From Turbatrix aceti (taxonomy: Eukaryota; Nematoda; Chromadorea; Rhabditida; Panagrolaimidae), in NCBI GenBank assembly GCA_963969345.1, contig OZ017769.1, positions 7,009,725 to 7,073,724 of the forward strand: a stretch of DNA of 64,000 nucleotides, in the 5' to 3' direction. The translations under genes and the position numbers were made by a program. Below are positions 35,540-45,485 of this stretch, piece by piece (within the stretch, counting starts at the first letter, position 1; each line of letters opens with the position of its first letter). The notes under the pieces were generated by a model that worked only from the letters and a program-made list of their open reading frames with translations, was not told the DNA's origin and did not search any database.

Positions 35540-38500
35540 ATGAACGACCGGGAAAAGGCTGTTACCTGTCTTCGGTGAGTGATTCAACAATTTTTCTGCG
35601 ATTTGATATCACGAGTCTTGTTTTTCAGGGGATTTCTCAACGAATTGACGCACAACGACAAAAAACAAATTCAGGTGATTTCATGGGCCGCCGATGACTA
35701 CAGCGTGTACAAGGAGTATGTCGTCAAAGAAATTGTCGCTTTCATCAGAAACGTGAGTCTTTTGTGTCTTTTTTTAGTGAAAATTGTGCTAACTAGCTGT
35801 GTTCGTTCTTCAGCAACCTCCGGAAAACAAGGTCGTGTCGCTGTTTATCATGGATTCGATCATCAAGAACTCAGAGGTCAAAACCGAGTACCAAAGGCTC
35901 TTTGGAAATGAGCTTCCCGAGCTGTTTCTTCACTGCTTCAAACAGGTATCGCATTATTACGGGTTTTTCAGCTTTCTTGTGAAGGGCATCGCAGCTCCGC
36001 GGTCGTGCACCGAGGTTGTCCGGGGGTTACGCGGCTGAATGCGATGGTTGTGTCCGTCTATGAGCACAGGTGTGTGCTGATACGTGGACCCAACCGTCCG
36101 TGTTTGGTTGCGGATCACCGGAATAACCAAGGATGCTCGGCTGGCCGGGAGAAACTGCGTTTCAGCATTCAACCGTTGGTTTTCGTCGCTTTGACTCAGA
36201 GACGGCGACGTGCGTTCCATTTTTTTTGTGTCTTGAGACATTTTTCTCTCGAAAAGAAATGTTCATCGGCAAAGGAAAGGGATCCAAATTTTGCGTGGAT
36301 CACATTATTATAAATATAATATCAGATGTTCGACATTTACTAGTTGTCTCGTCAATTTGGGTCATTTGGGCATCACATCACTTTTTTTCCGCCGTTGAAG
36401 GGCCGGCTGCTTCGTGGAAAGGGTTGAAGATGTGCTCTGGCACCTCCCGAGACATCCTTGGTGCGCGGCACCTTGGCACTGTACTCCGGAGCGCGATGAT
36501 GCACGTTTGACTGCTTGACAGGCTGGGAAGCATGTCTGTGTCTTGCGGCACCGCATACGGCCCACGACGGAGGTGTGGAGGTTGTATTTCCTGGTCTCGA
36601 CCTTCGGGGGACAATGAAAGTCGTTTTTTTGCTGCTTCGGGCTTTGGTTTTACGCTTTGAGACCAAGGAGCGGTCTGGAGGAAGCCTTTTTGGGATGGGT
36701 CATGGCGATGGGATGTTTGTATTCTTTTTTTTTTTGATTGAACATGTTTTTTTTCGTGGCGCGGGAAAAAGCCAAGTTTGGCGCAGGGTTTTATATCGCC
36801 AGGGATCAAGGTTAAGGACGTTCCTCACGCTTCAATCAAGGTTAAGGAAAAAAACCCACGTTCCTCACGCTATTTCTTTTTCCGCCGGGGACATATTTTC
36901 CAGGCCTTTACCTATCTTGTCCCGACAGCAAAGTTTGGCGCGAAACACAAAATGTCAACCACAGTAAGCGCAAATAAGCGAGAAACAACGGAAAATACGA
37001 AAAATTTGTGGAAAATAGGCCTTATTTATCGCTTCAAGACTAATCAACGTTTTTTATGCATTTCATTACATTTTCTTCAAATTTTTTCGCCCTTGACTTT
37101 TTTTGTACCCGACGGCGAAATTTTTCCCTGCTCTGACTCATTACCAGTAGGGAATTTGATTCATAACCAAAACCAGCATTTTTGAAGTTTTACCTAAACA
37201 ACAAAAAAACGGTTTTTGTCGCACAGATGCTTTTTGGGGCGCGCAAGGGTAAATGGGTAAACAAACACGCAAGCTTCATCTCGCGATGAGTCAACGCCTC
37301 GGAAACTGCGGTTGAATCAGGCTGAAAGGGGATTTTGGAACTTGGACGAATAAGTGATGGCATTTATTGGAATTTGGACGATTTTTCAGGTACCAATTGT
37401 CGATCGACGAAGGTTGTACAAGACGCGGGTAACGTGGCACGGAGTTTTCGCTCCCGATATTTTGCTCAAGCTGGATACCCTCGTGAAGCAGGTCGATCCC
37501 ACCTGGCCGATCTCGGGAGATCATATCACCGTGCATCATGCTGCCGTCCCTCCTCCAGCAGCTGCCAACAACCACCACGCACCGCGACCTGCAGTTCCTC
37601 AAACGTCGGCGCCTGTGCCCGTGCCTGTGCACGTGCCTGCACCTCGGCTGCCCCCAGCAACGGTTCCTTCTGCGCCGAATGCAAACAACACCAGCAACCA
37701 GGAAAATGATCCACGGACGTCGACTGCACCGGTGGTCAGCGTTCCCGCAGCCCAGTTGCCTACAACTGAGGTAAGTCTGAACTTGCGAATGAAGAATTTA
37801 CAAATTTTATTATTTTTTTGCTTTTTAGCCGGCTGTCAGCGCTGTGAAAGCGCAGAAGAAGAAGAACAGAGCGCTTCGTGACCCGCGAATTGCTATGGCT
37901 GCTGCGACGGCTCCGAATACTGTTCCCGCTGCGCCCCGGCCCCAACCGACTCCGGCAGCCCCCCTGCCCAAAGTCAAGGTTGAGCCGGCAGCTCCCGTCA
38001 CGAATATTGTGCAGCCTGATAAAGCTATGCTCCCATCAGCTATTTCTGCAGCCCCCTCTGTGGTTGTGCCTTCTGGGGATCCTTCGGTGGGGCTAAAGGA
38101 CGTCAAGGTCGAGGTCCTCGATCCGATGGACACATCGGACGCGGAGGCGTCTAGCGGCAAGGAGAGCGAGGAGGGAGGCGCGCAGTCGGAGTCCCAGAGA
38201 TCGATGAGTCCGCTGCCAAAGCGTCGGCACCGCCGCGGCACGAGGTCTTCCCGATCGAGGCACAAGCGGCGCCGCAACCGCCACCGGGGCCCGGATGACA
38301 AGCCTGAAGCCGGAGGGGCCGAATCACCGGAGCCGAAGCTCCGTCGTCGCGAAGGACTTCTCCCAGCCATCGATTCTCATATGGGACCTGTCACCACCCA
38401 GGTAGCCCCTACGGTGTCTCTTGGCTCACACGCTTTCATCGCACCCCCTCCCCTCGTCGTTTCCCCCAAGATAGAACCTGGAGTCGACAATACCTGGCGT

Positions 38501-40020
38501 TCAGGCCCGGTTATCCCTCCATTTGCTGCTGCAGTGCCTCCGGTCATGCCCCCGATGCCATCGCCGTCGTCGGTGATCACGAATGACACGCCGAGGATCG
38601 TGTCGAACGCCAACAACAGGATCTTTGTCGAAGGAAGAGCCTATCAGGTATGTTAACCTTAAAAATCTTATTTGGGGATTATTTGATGTCTTTTCAGGTG
38701 ATTTATATCAAGGACGAAGCGGTCATCGAGCAGAACAACCTCCCACATCGTATCTCTTTCACCGGGCCTCCGCGCAATATTCTGATCAACGGCAAGCCGT
38801 ACCGCCTGGCCTTTGGCAAGACGCAAACAGTCGATATCGACGGCGTTACGCACACGATCCGCTTCGGAGCGCCTTCCCGCGAACTCATTGTCGGAGGCCA
38901 CCCGTTCAGAGGCGCCTTCGGAGGCCCGCCCATGATCGGTACTATCAATGGCGTCAAACACGAGTTCCGGCTTCTCGGAGAACCCCCCGAGGTGCGAATC
39001 GACCAGGATCCGTGCTACGAGCTTGCACGTCTGATGTCGGCGTACCGAGGCACACCCGCCGCTCCGCCACCCGAAGAGAAGAAACCCCTCGTCAACAACG
39101 ACGTCAGCACGTTGCTGAAGAAGCTGAAGGCCAGCGGACTGATCAACGGCATCGGGGCATTCAACCCCGAGGCAAAGGCCCCTGCGCCGATCCCGAATCC
39201 CATCAGACCTATTGGCTATGGAGCCAGACCGACACCGGCGCCGGTACGCATCATGGATACGGTCAGCGCGAGAGCCGACGCTGTTCCGGACAGCATCGTC
39301 GACTTCCAGCCAAATACGCTTGCTGTGTGAGTTTTGTTTACTCAAAAGAGGGAAATTGGGGAATTAGTGAGGAAATTTTTATACAAATTCATTTTGATAC
39401 GCTGATTTTAAATCTGAATAGAAAAATTATCATTTGACAAAAAAATGCGTTTTGGCACAAAAAAAACAGAAAAGCGTTCAAAAAGTGGAAAATTCGTACT
39501 GATTTTTCATGTTCGGAATTTTTATTAAAAATGCATTTTTTTCAGGAGGTATCGCCAGGCTATCGATGAGCTGCACGCGAAGCGGACCGCCTGCTCGCAC
39601 TGCGGCATCTCGTTCGACGACACCACGTCCCAGGCCTACGTCCGGCACGTAGACACACACGTCCAGGAAGTCCTTCTCAGACGAGAGTCCTCAAAATCCC
39701 GCTCGAGACCGTGGTTCATGTCGCGCGATGACTGGCTCGAATTCGACGAGTGGGAAGAGGTCCGAAAGCTTCCGGCGTCCGCGGGCCGCAAGGAAGCCAG
39801 CACCACCTCCCTCGACAGCTCAATCGCACCGGGTACGTCTCCGCTCGACGTCATCGCGTCGACGAATGGCAGCAACGAATGCGCTGTCTGCCACGAGCGC
39901 TTCAAGGAGTACTACGACAACGACGAAGAAGTCTGGCGCTACCAAGACAGCGTCCTCGAAGCCGATGTCGCAGTTCATCGATACTGCCAGGAGCAGTTGG
40001 CAACAAACGGAGACGCGTAG
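35540..40020 (+). CDS. Pre-mRNA cleavage complex II protein Pcf11
   Basis: Seven exons, 35540-35574, 35629-35752, 35814-35945, 37390-37770, 37829-38647, 38698-39326 and 39546-40020, encode 864 residues. Pcf11 binds the RNA polymerase II C-terminal domain and couples 3'-end cleavage to termination. Exons 1-4 encode the CTD-interacting domain (FLNELTHNDKKQI, VVSLFIMDSIIKN, RLYKTRVTWHGVFAPDIL, VDPTWPI). The middle is Pro/Ala-rich. A conserved beta segment (ILINGKPYRLAFGK, KHEFRLLGEPPEVRID) is typical of metazoan Pcf11. Two C-terminal Cys/His motifs (CSHCGISF...HVDTHV; CAVCHERF) flank WFMSRDDWLEFDEWEE. Intron 3 is 1.44 kb, far longer than the others. A piece of exon 5 exists as a broken copy at 6962-7188. 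Confidence 0.92.
36805..36871. repeat. Short tandem duplication in Pcf11 intron 3
   Basis: ATCAAGGTTAAGG followed by ACGTTCCTCACGCT occurs at 36805-36831 and again at 36835-36871, the second copy with an A-rich insertion of about 9 bp. The flanking intron shows no recognised element. Confidence 0.75.
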
Positions 40021-40737
40021 AATCCCCCGAATGAACGATTTCTCTTCCCCAACCCTTTCCACACTCCCTCACGGGTTCCCAAAAACTACGAAAAAATAAT
40101 ATTACTGTGTTCATCCGGCCCATTTTCCGTATCTTACTTTCGTTTTGAACAAGCAATACGTGAACAGTAAATTCATTCTTGAAAACTTTGTCATCTTCGT
40201 AGCATAGATAATTTCACTGTTGAAATAAACATATGAAAAACAAAAGACTGATTTGATGAGATGATTTGCAATTATGTTTTGTTGCGGCAAAAAAAATTTA
40301 CACGGACGCACGCGAGATAAACTGCAAAAAATCCTGCGCGTTGGCGGCTTTTTACCTGTTCTGTGTTTTCATACGAATATATTTTGCACCGCAATTGGCC
40401 ACAATGCAGCGAGCTTATTTATTTGCTTGCAAGAAGTGGTACATTATCGACCAATTAAGGCTAAACAGGTCCGCACGCAGCACGGGTCCTGGAGCGATTG
40501 AAAAGTGTGCGTCCGACTTTTCAAATTCCGCGCGTTCGAAAACGGGCATTCTCGCCTGCCGTATTCGCTTCCAGCTTTTCGGGTTTTATGTCTTTACCAT
40601 TGTTTTACGTGTGTATTGCCCGCGCTGACGTAGCCGCCGTTAATTGTATGCTAAATTGTCGCTCTGACTACAATTGCCTGATAGAACTTTGTGGTTTGTA
40701 GTAGTTTAGCTCTGTTATTTTCAGAGGTAGTGTACTC
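40021..40737. other. Intergenic, Pcf11 to hnRNP F/H-like gene
   Basis: It contains the Pcf11 3' UTR and the upstream region of the next gene. TTTTCAG (AG at 40723-40724) lies 13 bases before the next ATG. Nothing else was recognised. Confidence 0.5.
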
Positions 40738-42394
40738 ATGGCCGACGACAAGCGTACATCGGCTCACTACGTTCGTCTGCGTGGTCTGCCCTACAGCGCG
40801 AAGGAGCAGGACATCCGCAATTTCTTCGAGGGCCTCGAGGTCTCCGAGGTACAACTCGTCCAGACGCCAGATGGCCGGGCGAGTGGCGAGGCTTACGTCA
40901 GCTTCAATACTCCTACCGATGCTTCCAGCGCGCTGCAGCAGGACCGAAACACGCTGGGAAATCGTTACATCGAAGGTGGGCAATGATTTGTGTGCTTTTA
41001 TTAATGACTATTTTTGTGCTCACAATTTTTTTTTGTGGATGATCTCATCCACCGTGACGCAAATTTCGTTATCCGTATGTTTATGCCAACAGGTTTTTGT
41101 GGTTGCAGTGTTTCGTGTCACCGAGCCCGAATTTGCCCGTATCCGGTCTAACGGCAGTGCTGGCGGTGTACAGATGGCCGGACGTGGTCGCGTTTCGTCG
41201 TCAACCGTGCGCATTCGAGGATTGCCGTTTTCGTGCACCCGCCATGAGCTGGAGCAATTCTTTGACGGTGAGTTCATCTCGGTCGGGCTGGCGGGTGGTT
41301 GTGCCTTGCTCTATGGCTCAGGAGATGATTTTTTATATTTTTTTTCATTCGTTAAAAAACGATATTAGGTATAACTATGGACGAAGTCATATTCGGGAAG
41401 GAACCCGGGGAAGGGGGCCGCCCCACGGGAGAAGGTTATGTACGGTTCGAAACGCCGGAAGCCGCCGACAAAGCGATGAAGAAGAACGGGCTGGATTTGG
41501 GGAAGAGGTGGTTTTACGCGTTTTACTGATCCCTTAGAGCTGACTTATTCGCAAATTTGTTCAGGTACCTGGAACTCTTCCGCATCGACAACGACCAATT
41601 CGAGCGCTATCGCCGTCAGATGACCACCGGCGTCGGCTACGCTCCAGGCCCTCCGGACCCGTGGGCAACCGGGTGGTATCAGCCACAGGATAACGTATAC
41701 GGCTGGGACAGCTCGGGCATGCCTGTTCGCGGTAGGACCGCTCCTCCGCCCCTGGCGCAGAGCTACCGGGGAGCCATGCGGCCTTCCCAGTACCCCCGCA
41801 GCTACGATCAGCACCCAAGGCCCTACGACTACCACGGACGCGTCTACGGCGATACCGACGGTGGGGTTCCTCCTCAGTCTTATGGCGCTACCGCGGCTGC
41901 CTACGACGCATACGCTCAGAGTTACTATCAAGCCCAGCAACCGTTCAATGGCGGGGCTGGCGGAGACATCGGTGGACCCCACAAGGTGTACATCCGAGGC
42001 CTGCCCTTCAAGGTGACTCCTCAGCAGATCACAGCCTTTTTCGGGGGGCTAACGTGCACGGACGTCAAGCTGGGCTATCTACCTGACGGACGCGTATCGG
42101 GAGACGGCATTGTGGAATTCAGCACGCCAGAAGACGCCGATGCAGCCTTGCGGAAGGATAGACAAGTCATCGGCACACGGTATGTTTTTTGTGGAATTCT
42201 GGGGAATGATAACAACTGAAATAACAATTTTTAGGTACATCGAAGTGTTCAGCTCGAGCATGATCAAGGGCGCTCCAGGCACGACGTACCGCAGCGTCCT
42301 GGGTGGCGGTTCCGGCGCTGCCGTTCCCGGCATCGCGTCCAGCGCGAACATCGGCCCCACACGTCCTCCAACAGATACGTACAACGTGTGGTGA
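40738..42394 (+). CDS. hnRNP F/H-type RNA-binding protein with three quasi-RRMs
   Basis: Five exons, 40738-40975, 41109-41267, 41369-41507, 41565-42179 and 42235-42394, encode 436 residues. Three quasi-RRM domains are seen at about 10-85 (VRLRGLPYSA, EAYVSF), 105-190 (VRIRGLPFSC, EGYVRFETPEAADKAM) and 330-410 (VYIRGLPFKV, DGIVEFSTPEDADAAL). The repeated RxRGLPf signature and the RYIE(V/L)F end define the hnRNP F/H/GRSF/ESRP group, which binds G-rich RNA and regulates splicing. A Tyr/Pro/Gly-rich linker (about 195-325) separates domains 2 and 3. Each domain is cut near its end by an intron at or after RY(I/L)E. In nematodes the candidates are the SYM-2 or HRPF-1 groups; I cannot choose between them. 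Confidence 0.9.
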
Positions 42395-43794
42395 AATAAT
42401 CAATGCGCCAGCCATCGCGTGACGCATTTTGTCTGTCTTGATACTCTCTCCCTCTCTTGATTTGATTTGATGATGTCAAAGTAATCCCTTGCTCGCTGTA
42501 TTCGCCGCGGCCCCCCTGCCGTGTACGTTACTTGAAAAATTTGATACTGTTTGGTGGGATAAATAAGTCACGGATGCACGGGCAATGATGGATGCGGAAG
42601 TCCCGCCTTTCGCGCTGGGACCAGGGACGGTTGATGAGTGATTGCATTTTCGAGGCAGGCACGCGACAACTCACCACAACCCGCGGTCTTTTTGCCGGGA
42701 AGCTTCTGATGTTACGGCGCGAGGTGGTGGTCGTCGCTCCGGCGGGGTTCGTTTGTCTCTCGGTGGTCGGTCGCACTGACATCGCTCGCTATCAGACCTC
42801 CCTTGATTTCGTTTCCCTTTCCTGCGCGCGCGCGCACGTCCTCGCCTGCCCGCCCGCCCACCCGCTTTGCCCAAGTGGTTTTTTTACCTCGCGCTTGCTT
42901 TATCATCATCATCGCCACTCAAATTGAATTGAATCGATGACTGGCTGCGGCAGGTGCTTTGAAGGCTGCGCTAGTCGGGGATCGGGGGGCTGTCACTTAT
43001 CTCTTCCAGGCTTAGTTCAAATGATGGTTGTAAATTTTGACGGCTTTTGATTGGGAGAGGCGCGTGTTGCGACAGATCTCTTCCGAGGTCGTCGCAATCG
43101 ATTTTCTGCCACCCCACCGCCTGCCGCACAGCACTGTCTCTTGTTTTTGTTGCGCGGGAGGAGTGGCGACTTGCCACCACGCTCGCTCGCGCCACCGCAT
43201 TGTCTTTCTTGCGCTGGATGCTTACTTCGATTTAAAGTAGGTGTTGGTTGCTGCTGCCCAAATGAGCTTGCTCAATCAGACCCACTTACTTGCTTGCCAT
43301 CGATTTGGTCGTTCCGTTCGTAATTGCTGTCGTTTGTTTTTAAACTGAACAGAAAAAAAAGCGATAATGTTGCATGATTTTGCTCACTCGGAATGTGTCG
43401 TAAACCAAAAAGCACGCAGGCTTACGTTCGTTCTCTTTTTTTTTGTTTTCCCGTGATCGTATGCGCACGCGTTCCTCATCAGGAGAATGAATCGACTGGA
43501 AAGTGATCGTAATACTATTCCCATGCGATTTCCAGTTGATAGGGACTGGCTGACCTCAGTTGATCTCATTGCAGCTGCAGCAGCCACCACGAATTCATTT
43601 CAACCCAGCTGGGTTGTGGTGCGTTTGCTGGGCTGTTTAGTTTACCTATTTTAGCTCTTGTGCTTTTTGTACGTACGCACGCGGGGGGTCATCGTTATCT
43701 CGCGTCGTGGTGGTCGCGGAATGGAATATTTTTTGCTGTTTTCGTGCATCATCGCGCCTGGCTTATTGGGACATGGATGATTTTTAGACAGGTC
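42395..43794. other. Intergenic, hnRNP F/H-like to GATA gene
   Basis: The segment holds a 3' UTR, a GC-rich part (42580-42900) with CGCG repeats near 42825, and the upstream region of the GATA gene. A TTTTTAG acceptor (AG at 43786-43787) precedes the next ATG by 7 bases. No coding exon was supported. Confidence 0.5.
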
Positions 43795-45001
43795 ATGGCA
43801 GACAATCTCGCTCCCTGCCCCTCGTCCCAGTGCTGCAAGCAGGTTCTCGGTTCGATCTACGAGAACTTTGCCACCCTCAGCCAGAAAATCGACATGATTG
43901 CCAAGGCAGTCGGCGTCACGGATTCCGAAATCGCTGCAGTCCGCACGATGGCCCAGATTACGTCGACCTCCGTGGCGACGACTCAGCCCGAGGTCAAGCC
44001 GGTCAAACTCGTCGGAAGCCAGAAGCGGAAGGCATCCACGGCTTCGCTCGTCAGCCAGCAACAGCGCTCCGCTGCCCGCACTCCTCCCCGGACGCCGGCG
44101 TCCCTCCTGGCAGCGGCTGTCCCGGTGACTTCCCAAGAACAGCAACCCCAGACCCCGAATGAACTCGTGCAGGAATTCACCCTTGCCGCGCTCATCAATA
44201 ACACCAAATCCATCAGCGAGCTCTCAGAACTCGGCCTGGGTGACGATACCCAGCTCATCGAGGCACTCAGATCCATTTCCAGCTCGGTGGAGATGACCAC
44301 GTCCACCGAGACCACCCATCTGACGACCGGCAGTGAAATTCGCGCCCCGACGCTCACAACGAATTCCGGGTGGTCCGTGACCACCGCGGACTCTGTTTTG
44401 GCACCCAAAAAGAGGCGCACTCTCGAGCAGCGTCACGCCAACCTCTCACCCACCGAGTCTATTGAAAATGTGAGTTTTTGCCTTATTGACGCCTCAAATT
44501 AGGCGAGCATGCAGTTTTTGCATGTTGCTGTCGCCCCAATGTATCCACGGGTACAGCAGATTGTCTTCAATAACGCATTTTAGCGTTTTTAGGACAAAAC
44601 ACTCGCTGTCGGCGACCATAAGCAACCGGGATCTTTTCAATGCTGTCACTGTAACGTCACCCAGTCCACGGCGTGGCGCCGCGTGGGTCCCGAGTCTAAA
44701 ATTGCGTGTAATGCTTGCGGGCTCTACTACAAGTACCATCAGGTTGGTTGGGATTCACTTTTTGTTTTTTTTGTGCGCTTGACCCCTATGTTGGTTCCCG
44801 AAGCGATTTCTTGCTCCCTTTGTGCATCATTATACGGTGCTTGTGCTTTTTCAGACGTTCCGTCCCCTGTCGTTGCTTAACCGACCTTCCTTGTGCCGTC
44901 AGCGGCGAAAGAAGAGCACGGCATCTCCCGAACTCATCAAGTCACCCGCTCTCAACACCGTGACGCTCACCACCACGTCTGCGACCAATCTTTTTGCGTA
45001 A
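43795..45001 (+). CDS. GATA-type zinc finger transcription factor
   Basis: Three exons, 43795-44469, 44593-44742 and 44855-45001, encode 323 residues. The finger in exons 2-3 is C242-x2-C245-x18-C264-x2-C267 with TAWRR, ACNACGLYYKYH and a basic tail (RPSLCRQRRKKS). That makes it a single-finger GATA protein. The Cys2-Cys3 loop is 18 residues rather than the 17 usual in animal GATA factors. The N-terminal 225 residues begin with a Cys-containing helix (QCCKQVLGSIYENF, then a heptad-like stretch) and are otherwise Ser/Thr/Ala-rich with KKRRT near the exon end. It is a nuclear DNA-binding protein by inference. The ATG is the first Met after a TTTTTAG acceptor; the frame is open further upstream, so a 5' extension is possible. 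Confidence 0.87.
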
Positions 45002-45485
45002 CTCTCCCTGCACTCCCCAAAACGAAGCGCGATGCTATATCCGCGTTTGTTTCGTTTGTCTTTGTATCACTCAACAAATCTCACCGCTTGTCGAAAGCCA
45101 AGCAAAGCAATTATCCAATGACCTCCTGCATTTTTTTTTGTGTTGTTCACCCGGCCTGCTCCTCTTGGTCTGTAATGACCTGACCCTCTGGTACCTCCAG
45201 AATCTCAATCACTTTATATGCGTGTTGTTTGTTATCCGTTTGTAGCGCCTAGCTACCTTCCTGTTGTTTACCGTCTTTATAGAATCTCCGGAAGATTGTT
45301 GTTCTCATTGAGATTGCACACAGAAATGAAAAAAAAGGTGCTAGATGATGGCGGAGATAATCGCTGGGAAAGTTGAGGGGCGATAGGGATCCAAGCTCGA
45401 CTGATTAAGGCAGAATGAGATTCCAACGAGGGCGTTTTTGCTCCGTTTTGGTTGGTGATTGACCCGGCGACAGGCAGCTGACGAA
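45002..45485. other. Convergent 3' region, GATA / DUF1399 genes
   Basis: The 484 bp between two stop codons should be 3' UTR of both genes. No coding signal or repeat was seen. Confidence 0.5.

Noticed and set aside
36000..36110. GC-rich block in Pcf11 intron 3 that at first looked like a tRNA or other small structured RNA gene
   Set aside because: No T-loop consensus (GGTTCRANYCC) and no foldable acceptor stem were found by eye.
36378..36809. Basic minus-strand frame nested in Pcf11 intron 3
   Set aside because: No convincing ATG, no recognised family, and two overlapping frames look equally open. It is noted only as a candidate for transcript checks.
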